The position numbers were made by a program, and so were the translations under genes. A stretch of DNA of 7,408 bases from Pseudomonadota bacterium (lineage in GTDB: Bacteria; Pseudomonadota; Gammaproteobacteria; Xanthomonadales; Xanthomonadaceae): positions 1 through 7,408 of the forward strand of contig JAEXTE010000214.1 in NCBI GenBank assembly GCA_023453655.1, read 5' to 3'. Below the pieces are notes generated by a model. That model made no database searches, was not told the origin of the DNA, and was given only the letters and a program-made list of their open reading frames with translations. Below, piece by piece: positions 1 to 7,408 of this stretch (position 1 is the first letter of the stretch; each line of letters begins with the position of its first letter).

Positions 1-1
1 C

Positions 2-49
2 CCGCGGGCGGGCCGCGAGCAGGCGCGCGCCACGGAGGGATCGAAGTGA
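2..49 (+). CDS. nuoC: NADH-quinone oxidoreductase subunit C, C-terminal end (partial)
   Basis: Only the last 15 codons and a TGA stop are visible, in the frame starting at base 2. They encode a charged tail ending in Glu-Gly-Ser-Lys. NuoC is a hydrophilic subunit of the peripheral arm of complex I that packs against NuoD. The identification is mostly by position: in operons with unfused nuoC and nuoD, nuoC lies directly upstream of nuoD. The stop overlaps the nuoD GTG start in a GTGA arrangement, as expected for two coupled genes in one operon. The visible tail is too short and too variable in the family to prove identity by itself, and the gene starts outside the window. Confidence 0.65.
   Translation, partial: PRAGREQARATEGSK
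34..40 (+). promoter_or_regulatory. Ribosome binding site of nuoD
   Basis: The purine-rich GGAGGGA is a strong Shine-Dalgarno match five bases before the GTG at 46. It lies inside the end of the nuoC reading frame. It supports GTG as the nuoD start even though the frame stays open to the left edge of the window. The first in-frame ATG is only at codon 51, past conserved sequence. Confidence 0.75.
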
Positions 50-1368
50 GCAGTACCCCCCACGTTCCCGTGCGCCAGGCCAGCGAAGGCTTCGCCAGCA
101 ACGCGTCCGAGCAGCGCCAGGAAATCCGCAACTACACGCTGAACTTCGGCCCGCAGCACCCGGCTGCGCACGGTGTGCTGCGCCTGATCCTGGAGATGGA
201 CGGCGAGGTGGTACAGCGCGCCGACCCGCACGTCGGCCTGCTGCATCGCGGCACCGAGAAGCTGGCCGAGTCCAAGCCGTTCAACCAGTCGATCGGCTAC
301 ATGGATCGCCTGGACTACGTGTCGATGATGTGCAACGAGCACGCCTACGTGCGCGCGATCGAGACCCTGATGGGGATCGAGGCGCCGGTGCGCGCCCAGT
401 ACATCCGCACGATGTTCGACGAGATCACCCGGATCCTGAACCACCTGATGTGGATCGGGTCCAACGCGCTCGACCTGGGCGCGATGGCGGTGTTCCTGTA
501 CGCGTTCCGCGAGCGCGAGGAACTCATGGATGTGTACGAGGCGGTGTCGGGCGCGCGGATGCATGCGACCTACTACCGCCCCGGTGGCGTCTACCGCGAC
601 CTGCCCGACCGCATGCCGCGCTACCGCGAATCGCCCTGGCGCAAGGGCGCCAAGCTCAAGCGCTTCAACGAGTGGCGCGAGGGATCGATGCTCGACTACC
701 TGGAGGCCTTTGCGAAGGACTTCCCGAACCGGGTGGACGAGTACGAGACCCTGCTCACCGACAACCGCATCTGGAAGCAGCGCACCGTCGGCATCGGCGT
801 GATCCCGCCGGAGCAGGCGCTGGCCTGGGGCATGACCGGCCCGATGCTGCGCGGCTCGGGCGTGGCCTGGGACCTGCGCAAGAAGCAGCCGTACGCGATG
901 TACGACGCCGTCGACTTCGACATCCCGGTGGGCGTCAACGGCGACTGCTACGACCGATACCTGGTGCGCGTGGCCGAGATGCGCGAGTCCACCCGCATTA
1001 TCGAGCAGTGCGTGCGCTGGCTGCGGGCCAATCCCGGCCCGGTGATGATCGACAACTACAAGGTCGCGCCTCCCTCCCGCGAGGAGATGAAGGACGACAT
1101 GGAAGCGCTGATCCACCACTTCAAGCTGTTCTCCGAGGGCTACAGCGTGCCCGCCGGCGAGACCTATTGCGCGGTCGAGGCGCCCAAGGGCGAGTTCGGC
1201 TGCTACCTGGTCAGCGACGGCGCCAACAAGCCGTTCCGCGTGCACCTGCGCGCACCGGGCTTCGCGCACCTGTCGTCGATGGACGAGATCGTGAAGGGGC
1301 ACATGCTGTCGGACGTGGTGGCGATGATCGGTACCTACGACATCGTGTTCGGCGAAATCGACAGGTAA
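46..1368 (+). CDS. nuoD: NADH-quinone oxidoreductase subunit D (49 kDa subunit)
   Basis: NuoD is the 49 kDa-type subunit of the peripheral arm of complex I. With NuoB and NuoH it forms the cavity where quinone is reduced by cluster N2. The protein has 440 residues, normal for an unfused NuoD. The family motif [11 protein letters not shown] is at residues 33-43. His42 and Tyr91 (in MDRLDY) align with Thermus His38 and Tyr87, which hold the quinone headgroup. Other recognisable blocks are LNHLMWIG (131-138), FYAFRERE-like LYAFRERE (151-158), [10 protein letters not shown] (178-187), TGPMLRGSG (264-272), [14 protein letters not shown] (291-304) and the C-terminal FGEIDR. The fold descends from the large subunit of NiFe hydrogenases, without the metal site. 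The GTG start has a good ribosome binding site and overlaps the nuoC stop. The TAA stop is followed by nuoE after 8 bases. Confidence 0.97.
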   Translation: MSSTPHVPVRQASEGFASNASEQRQEIRNYTLNFGPQHPAAHGVLRLILEMDGEVVQRADPHVGLLHRGTEKLAESKPFNQSIGYMDRLDYVSMMCNEHAYVRAIETLMGIEAPVRAQYIRTMFDEITRILNHLMWIGSNALDLGAMAVFLYAFREREELMDVYEAVSGARMHATYYRPGGVYRDLPDRMPRYRESPWRKGAKLKRFNEWREGSMLDYLEAFAKDFPNRVDEYETLLTDNRIWKQRTVGIGVIPPEQALAWGMTGPMLRGSGVAWDLRKKQPYAMYDAVDFDIPVGVNGDCYDRYLVRVAEMRESTRIIEQCVRWLRANPGPVMIDNYKVAPPSREEMKDDMEALIHHFKLFSEGYSVPAGETYCAVEAPKGEFGCYLVSDGANKPFRVHLRAPGFAHLSSMDEIVKGHMLSDVVAMIGTYDIVFGEIDR

Positions 1369-1376
1369 GGCAGGCG

Positions 1377-1903
1377 ATGAAAGCGACAGGCAATTTCGAG
1401 AACGCGCGCAACGTCGACCCGATGGTCGCGCTGAGCGACGCGACGCGCGCGCACATCGACCACTGGCTGACCAAGTTCCCGCCGGACCGCAAGCGTTCGG
1501 CGGTGCTGCAGGGCCTGTTCGCGGCGCAGGAGCAGAACCAGGGCTTCCTGACCGACGAGCTGATCGCGGCCGTGGCCAAGTACCTCGACCTGCCGCCGGT
1601 GTGGGCCTACGAGGTCGCGACCTTCTACTCGATGTTCGAGACCCAGAAGGTCGGCCGCAACAACGTGGCGTTCTGCACCAACATCAGCTGCTGGCTCAAT
1701 GGCGCCGAGCAACTGGTCGAGCACGCCGAGAAGAAGCTCGGCTGCAGGCTGGGCGAATCCACCGCCGACGGCCGCGTCTACCTCAAGCGCGAGGAAGAGT
1801 GCGTGGCGGCGTGCTGCGGCGCGCCGGTGGTCGTGATCAACGGGCATTACCACGAGAAGCTCACCCCCGAGAAGGTGGACGAGCTGCTGGACGGGCTGAA
1901 GTA

Positions 1904-1904
<1 letters not shown>
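1377..1904 (+). CDS. nuoE: NADH-quinone oxidoreductase subunit E (24 kDa subunit)
   Basis: NuoE is the 24 kDa-type subunit of the NADH dehydrogenase module. It carries the off-path [2Fe-2S] cluster N1a near the FMN of NuoF. The 175-residue length is typical. The N-terminal half (about 20-85) is the helical part, containing QEQNQGFL and the [15 protein letters not shown] block. The C-terminal half is thioredoxin-like. The four ligands are Cys100 and Cys105 (C-x4-C) and Cys142 and Cys146 (C-x3-C), the classic N1a pattern. Cys147 is an extra cysteine right next to a ligand. The ATG at 1377 is chosen because [12 protein letters not shown] lies just after the nuoD stop. The frame stays open far upstream inside nuoD, but that part is not NuoE-like. 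The upstream AAGG (1367-1370) is a modest ribosome binding site. The TAA stop shares its last A with the nuoF ATG. Confidence 0.97.
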
Positions 1905-3267
<1,363 letters not shown>

Positions 3268-3271
<4 letters not shown>

Positions 3272-5529
3272 GCGCACAGCCCGTCAACCCGAACCTGCCG
3301 CCCGACCACGTCACCGTCTTCATCGACGGGGTCGAACTGGCCGCGCCCAAGGGCTCGATGATCATCCAGGCGGCCGACAAGGCCGGCATCCCGATCCCGC
3401 GCTTCTGCTACCACGACAAGCTGTCCATCGCGGCCAACTGCCGCATGTGCCTGGTCGACACCGAAGTGGGTGGCCGCTCCGCGCCCAAGCCGTCGCCGGC
3501 CTGCGCCACGCCGGTGATGGACGGGCTGAAGGTCTTCACGCGCAACGAGAAGGCGCTCAAGGCGCAGCGCAACGTGATGGAGTTCCTGCTGATCAACCAT
3601 CCGCTCGATTGCCCGATCTGCGACCAGGGCGGCGAGTGCGAGCTGCAGGACCTGTCGCTGGGCTACGGCCGTTCGGTCAGCCGCTTCGTCGAGCGCAAGC
3701 GCGTCGTGGCGGACGAGGACCTCGGCCCGCTGGTCGCCAGCGACATGACCCGCTGCATCCAGTGCACGCGCTGCATCCGCGTCACCGCGGAGGTTGCCGG
3801 TACCTACGAGCTGGGCGGCATGCAGCGCGGCGAGAACCTGCAGATCGGCACCTACGACGGCAAGCCGCTGACCACCGAGCTGTCGGGCAACGTGATCGAC
3901 GTGTGCCCGGTCGGCGCGCTGACCAACAAGGTGTTCCGCTTCCGCGCCCGCCCGTGGGAGCTGATCGCGCGCGAGTCGCTGGGCTTCCACGACGCGCTGG
4001 GCAGCAACCTGTTCCTGCACACCCGTCGCGGCGACGTGATGCGCGCCGTGCCGCGCGACAACGAGGCGGTCAACGAGTGCTGGCTGTCCGACCGCGACCG
4101 CTATTCGCACCAGGGCCTGTACGCGGACGACCGCGCGGTCCAGCCGCTGATCCGCGTCGCCAGCAACGGCGACGAGGGCGACTGGCGCGAGGCGTCGTGG
4201 GACGAGGCGCTGGCGAGGGCCGGTCGGATCCTGCGCGAGAACGGCGCCGACAACCTCGGCGTGCTGGTCCACCCGGCTACCTCCAACGAGGAAGGCAGCC
4301 TGCTGGCGCGCCTGGCGCAGGGCCTGGGCACCGGCAACCTCGACCACCGCATCGCCCAGCACGACCTGTCCGACGGCGCGGTCGCCGAGCCGTTCGCGAT
4401 GCCGGTCGCCGACATCGACCAGGCCGACGCGATCGTGATCGTGGGATCGAACCTGCGCCACGAGGTGCCGCTGCTGCACCAGCGCGTGCGCAAGGCCTGG
4501 CGCCGCGGCGCGAAGGTGCACGTGGTCGGCCCGGTCGACTTCGAATTCGCCTTCGACATCGCCAGCAAGGCGATCGTCGTGCCGTCCCGGGTCGCCGACG
4601 CGCTGGCCGCGACCGAACTGGCCGAGGCGGTGCGTGGCACCGAGCGCGTCGCGGTGATCGTCGGCGCGGTGGCCGAGAACGGCCCGCACGCCGCCGCCAT
4701 TCGCGCGGCCGCCGCGGCCTTCGCCCGTTCCACCGGCGCGGCGCTGTGCCGCATCCCGCAGGGCGCCAATGCCGTCGGCCTGGCCCGCCATGGCGTGCTG
4801 CCGACGGCGCGCGATGCCGGTGCGATGCTGGCCGAGGCGCGCGGCGCCTACCTGCTGTACGGCATCGAGCCGGGGCTGGACTTCGCCGACCAGGCGACCG
4901 CGCTCAAGGCGCTGGGTGGCGCGCAGGTGGTGGCCTTCAGCCACTTCGCCTGCCAGTCCACGCGCCGCGTCGCCGACGTGATCCTGCCGATCGCCACGCT
5001 GTTCGAGAGCGACGCCACGTTGACCAACCTGGAAGGCCGCGAACAGCGCGCCGTGGCCGCCGGCAAGCTGCCGGGCCAGGCGCGGCAGGGCTGGACCGTG
5101 CTGCGCGCCCTGGGTGGCGCGCTGTCGCTGCCGGGCTTCGAGTTCACCGACCTCGCCGGCCTGCGCGCCGGCATGCAGGCGGTCGCGCCCAGCGCGTCGG
5201 CCGGGCGGGCGACCGCGGCCGCTTCCGGCGGCGGGCTTGAGCTGGCCGTGTCCCCGGCGATCTACCGCGTGGACGGGCTGACCCGGCGCGCGCAGGCGCT
5301 GCAGGCGCATCCGTTGACGGTCGGGCCGCGCCTGAGCCTGCATCCGGACGACGCGGGCGCGCTCGGCCTGGGGCAGGGCGCGATGGCGAAAGTGCGCAAC
5401 GGCGCCGGCGTCGCCGCGCTGCCGGTCAACGTGAGCGGCCTGGTCGCCCCCGGCTGCGCCTGGGTCGAGTCGGGCTACGGTGCCACCGCCGCGCTGGGCG
5501 CCGGCAACGTCACGGTGGAGGCGGCATGA
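3268..5529 (+). CDS. nuoG: NADH-quinone oxidoreductase subunit G (75 kDa iron-sulfur subunit)
   Basis: NuoG is the large iron-sulfur subunit that wires NuoF to the rest of complex I. In 753 residues the order is: a ferredoxin-like domain with [2Fe-2S] N1b (Cys47, Cys58, Cys61, Cys79); the His-Cys [4Fe-4S] N5 site (His111, Cys115, Cys118, Cys124, H-x3-C-x2-C-x5-C); the [4Fe-4S] N4 site (Cys163, Cys166, Cys169, Cys213); and then a molybdopterin-oxidoreductase-like domain from about 220. The latter keeps the ADVILP...TNLEGREQR block (569-594) but is thought to be cofactor-free in this family. The extra N7 cysteines of E. coli and Thermus NuoG are absent: only Cys271 is seen in that region. An Ala/Gly/Ser-rich linker (about 641-656) leads to a small C-terminal domain (about 657-753) resembling the molybdopterin dinucleotide-binding domain. 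GTG start in GTGA with the nuoF stop; AAGG at 3257-3260 is the likely ribosome binding site. Confidence 0.97.
5517..5521 (+). promoter_or_regulatory. Ribosome binding site of nuoH
   Basis: GGAGG, within GGTGGAGG at 5514-5521, sits four bases before the nuoH ATG and inside the last codons of nuoG. It is one of the clearest ribosome binding sites in the window. It suggests that nuoH, the first membrane subunit gene here, gets its own ribosome loading in addition to coupling through the ATGA overlap. Confidence 0.65.
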
Positions 5530-6629
5530 GCGCGACCAATACCGCGACGCTGCTGTCGGACTGGACCGCGCCGCTGCACGACTGGCTGATCTCGCTGGGC
5601 GCCATCGGCGTGATCGCGTGGATCGTGCTCAAGGTGCTGGTCATCGCCGTGCCGGTGATCCTGGCCGTGGCCTTCTACGTGGTCTGGGAGCGCAAGCTGA
5701 TCGGCTGGATGCATGCCCGCCATGGCCCGATGTACGTGGGCTGGGGCGTGCTGCAGGCCTTCGCCGACGTGTTCAAGCTCCTGTTCAAGGAAGTCATCCA
5801 GCCCAGCAGCGCGCACAAGGCGCTGTACGTGCTGGCGCCGCTGATCACCCTGGCGCCGGCGTTCGCGGCCTGGGCGGTGGTGCCCTTCGACGCGCAGCTG
5901 GTGCTGTCCAACGCCAACGCGGGCCTGCTGTACCTGCTGGCGATGACCTCGCTGGGCGTGTACGGCATCATCCTCGCGGGCTGGGCCTCGAACTCGAAGT
6001 ACGCGTTCCTGGGCGCGATGCGTTCCGCCGCCCAGGTGGTGAGCTACGAGATCGCGATGGGCTTCGCCCTGGTCGGCGTGATGGTCGGCGCCGGCAGCCT
6101 CAACCTGTCGCAGATCGTGATGGCGCAGGCGGGCGACGCGGGCGTGTTCGAATGGTTCTGGCTGCCGATGCTGCCGCTGTTCGTCATCTACTTCGTATCC
6201 GGCGTGGCCGAGACCAACCGCGCGCCGTTCGACGTGGTGGAAGGCGAGTCGGAGATCGTGGCCGGCCACATGGTCGAGTATTCGGGCTCGGCGTTCGCGC
6301 TGTTCTTCCTGGCCGAGTACGCGAACATGATCCTGGTCAGCTTCCTGACCCCGATCTTCTTCCTCGGCGGCTGGCTGTCCCCGATCCCGGCGGCCTGGAT
6401 CCCCGACGTGCCGGTGCTGGGCACGATCCTGGGCAGCGGCTGGTGGTGGCTGTTCGCGAAGGTGTTCTTCTTCGCCAGCTGCTTCATCTGGTTCCGCGCC
6501 TCGTTCCCGCGCTACCGCTACGACCAGATCATGCGGCTGGGCTGGAAGGTGTTCATCCCGCTGAGCATCGGCTGGATCGTGGTGGTGGCGTTGATGGCGT
6601 ACTTCGGCGTGTTCGAGGCGGGGCAGTGA
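5526..6629 (+). CDS. nuoH: NADH-quinone oxidoreductase subunit H (membrane subunit, ND1 homologue)
   Basis: NuoH is the membrane subunit that docks the peripheral arm and forms much of the quinone chamber and the start of the proton pathway (the E-channel). The 367-residue protein is very hydrophobic, with about eight membrane segments visible (roughly 30-54, 99-119, 131-152, 170-192, 201-217, 245-275, 306-324 and 340-361). Family motifs are [16 protein letters not shown] (53-68), [19 protein letters not shown] (152-170) with VSYE ending at Glu175, and the acidic quinone-site loop [16 protein letters not shown] (218-233), followed by EYSG (241-244). After the GP of the first loop, Met-Tyr stands where many homologues have Asn-Arg or Asn-Val. 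ATG start in ATGA with the nuoG stop. The TGA stop overlaps the nuoI ATG by one base (TGATG). Confidence 0.97.
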   Translation: MSATNTATLLSDWTAPLHDWLISLGAIGVIAWIVLKVLVIAVPVILAVAFYVVWERKLIGWMHARHGPMYVGWGVLQAFADVFKLLFKEVIQPSSAHKALYVLAPLITLAPAFAAWAVVPFDAQLVLSNANAGLLYLLAMTSLGVYGIILAGWASNSKYAFLGAMRSAAQVVSYEIAMGFALVGVMVGAGSLNLSQIVMAQAGDAGVFEWFWLPMLPLFVIYFVSGVAETNRAPFDVVEGESEIVAGHMVEYSGSAFALFFLAEYANMILVSFLTPIFFLGGWLSPIPAAWIPDVPVLGTILGSGWWWLFAKVFFFASCFIWFRASFPRYRYDQIMRLGWKVFIPLSIGWIVVVALMAYFGVFEAGQ

Positions 6630-7117
6630 TGGGCAAGTTCGTTTCCTGGTTCCGGAGCCTGCTGCTGCTCGAGCTGCTCGGCGGCATGGCGCTGACCTTC
6701 AAGTACCTGTTCCGTCCCAAGTACACGCTGATGTACCCGATGGAAAAGACGCCGCAGTCGCCGCGTTTCCGCGGCCTGCACGCGCTGCGCCGCTACCCCA
6801 ACGGGGAAGAGCGCTGCATCGCCTGCAAGCTGTGCGAAGCGGTGTGCCCCGCGCTGGCGATCACCATCGACTCGGAACCGCGCGAGGACGGCACCCGCCG
6901 CACGACCCGCTACGACATCGACCTGTTCAAGTGCATCTTCTGCGGCTTCTGCGAGGAGTCGTGCCCGGTCGACTCGATCGTCGAGACCCACCTGCACGAG
7001 TACCACTTCGAGAACCGTGGCGAGAACATCGTCACCAAGCCGCAGCTGCTGGCCATCGGCGACCGGCTCGAAGCCGAGATCGCCGAGCGCCGCGCCGCCG
7101 ACGCCGCCTTCCGATAA
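6629..7117 (+). CDS. nuoI: NADH-quinone oxidoreductase subunit I (23 kDa, 2x[4Fe-4S])
   Basis: NuoI is the 8Fe ferredoxin-type subunit that passes electrons from NuoG to cluster N2 in NuoB through clusters N6a and N6b. It has 162 residues, typical for proteobacteria. The N-terminal stretch (about 1-35) is a hydrophobic or amphipathic helix that lies on the membrane surface beside NuoH. Two ferredoxin motifs follow: Cys63, Cys66, Cys69, Cys73-Pro and Cys102, Cys105, Cys108, Cys112-Pro. In such folds the last Cys of each motif ligates the other cluster. The C-terminus ends in a charged, Ala/Glu/Arg-rich helix (about 140-162). The ATG in TGATG overlaps the nuoH stop; GAGGCGGGG at 6615-6623 may serve as ribosome binding site. 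The frame is open far upstream in nuoH, but that part is not NuoI-like. Confidence 0.97.
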   Translation: MGKFVSWFRSLLLLELLGGMALTFKYLFRPKYTLMYPMEKTPQSPRFRGLHALRRYPNGEERCIACKLCEAVCPALAITIDSEPREDGTRRTTRYDIDLFKCIFCGFCEESCPVDSIVETHLHEYHFENRGENIVTKPQLLAIGDRLEAEIAERRAADAAFR

Positions 7118-7127
7118 GCGACCGACC

Positions 7128-7408
7128 ATGGATTTCGCACTGCTCGCCTTCCTCGCCTTCGCCGCCGTGGCCGTCGCCTCGGCCGGTGCGGTGATCAGCG
7201 TCCGCAACCCGGTGCACGCCGCGCTGTTCCTGGTACTGACCTTCTTCACCGTGGCCTGCACCTGGATCCTGGCCGGCGCCGAGTTCCTGGGCGTGGCCCT
7301 GATCCTGGTCTACGTCGGCGCGGTGATGGTGCTGTTCCTGTTCGTGGTGATGATGCTCGACGTGGACGTCGTGCCGCTGCGCGAGGGCTACGTGCGCTAC
7401 CTGCCGGT
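7128..7408 (+). CDS. nuoJ: NADH-quinone oxidoreductase subunit J (membrane subunit, ND6 homologue), 5' part
   Basis: NuoJ is a small membrane-arm subunit equivalent to mitochondrial ND6. It links the quinone module to the antiporter-like pump subunits. The first 93 codons are visible and the frame is open at the window end, so the gene continues to the right. Three membrane segments are seen (about 3-23, 29-48 and 53-78). The family signature is present: RNPVHAALFL (26-35), GAEFLG (50-55) and then VYVGAVMVLFLFVVMML (61-77). The last covers the third helix, whose pi-bulge near Tyr62 changes shape in the active/deactive cycle of studied enzymes. The ATG comes 10 bases after the nuoI stop, with no clear ribosome binding site in that gap. 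This position after nuoI matches standard nuo order, with nuoK expected next. Confidence 0.95.
   Translation, partial: MDFALLAFLAFAAVAVASAGAVISVRNPVHAALFLVLTFFTVACTWILAGAEFLGVALILVYVGAVMVLFLFVVMMLDVDVVPLREGYVRYLP

Noticed and set aside
1369..1376. Possible promoter or terminator in the nuoD/nuoE gap
   Set aside because: Eight bases is too short for either, and no hairpin followed by a T-run or promoter-like element is visible around it.
3447..5240. A 597-codon plus-strand open frame out of phase within nuoG
   Set aside because: The translation is dominated by Arg, Gly, Pro and Ala with no family resemblance. nuoG in the other frame is fully conserved.
5475..6269. A 264-codon His/Arg/Gln-rich minus-strand open frame over nuoH
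   Set aside because: The composition comes from reverse-reading hydrophobic membrane codons. There is no ribosome binding site or domain to support it.
7118..7127. Possible regulatory site between nuoI and nuoJ
   Set aside because: The ten-base gap holds no inverted repeat, no T-run and no clear ribosome binding site; it looks like a plain spacer.

Overview
The window is one uninterrupted stretch of a bacterial respiratory complex I operon (nuo, proton-pumping NADH:quinone oxidoreductase). All genes are on the + strand, in the order nuoC (last 15 codons only), nuoD, nuoE, nuoF, nuoG, nuoH, nuoI and nuoJ (first 93 codons). The genes cover nearly every base. The only non-coding gaps are about 8 bp (nuoD/nuoE) and 10 bp (nuoI/nuoJ). 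The other five junctions overlap by 1 or 4 bases.

The DNA is very G+C rich, with G or C at most third codon positions. nuoC and nuoD are separate genes, unlike the fused nuoCD of enterobacteria. NuoG lacks the extra N7 cluster cysteines found in Escherichia coli and Thermus. The NuoH and NuoD wording (for example the GPMYVG loop in NuoH) resembles what I recall from Xanthomonadaceae/Lysobacteraceae such as Xanthomonas, Lysobacter and Luteimonas. A high-GC gammaproteobacterium of that group is my best guess. It rests on memory of family sequences, not on a search.

The gene products work as one machine. NuoF binds NADH and FMN and holds cluster N3. NuoE holds N1a, and NuoG holds N1b, N4 and N5. 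Electrons then pass through N6a/N6b in NuoI and onward (via N2 in NuoB, outside the window) to quinone bound between NuoD, NuoB and the membrane subunit NuoH. NuoH and NuoJ belong to the membrane arm that couples this chemistry to proton pumping. All expected iron-sulfur ligands and quinone-site residues in the visible subunits are present, and no gene is frameshifted or truncated except at the window edges.

I looked for an undescribed system and did not find one. There is no mobile element, repeat array, RNA gene, internal promoter or terminator that I can support. Long open frames on the minus strand and in alternative plus frames are what high-GC coding DNA produces by itself. The findings are small points about junctions, start sites and a few residues, scored low accordingly.
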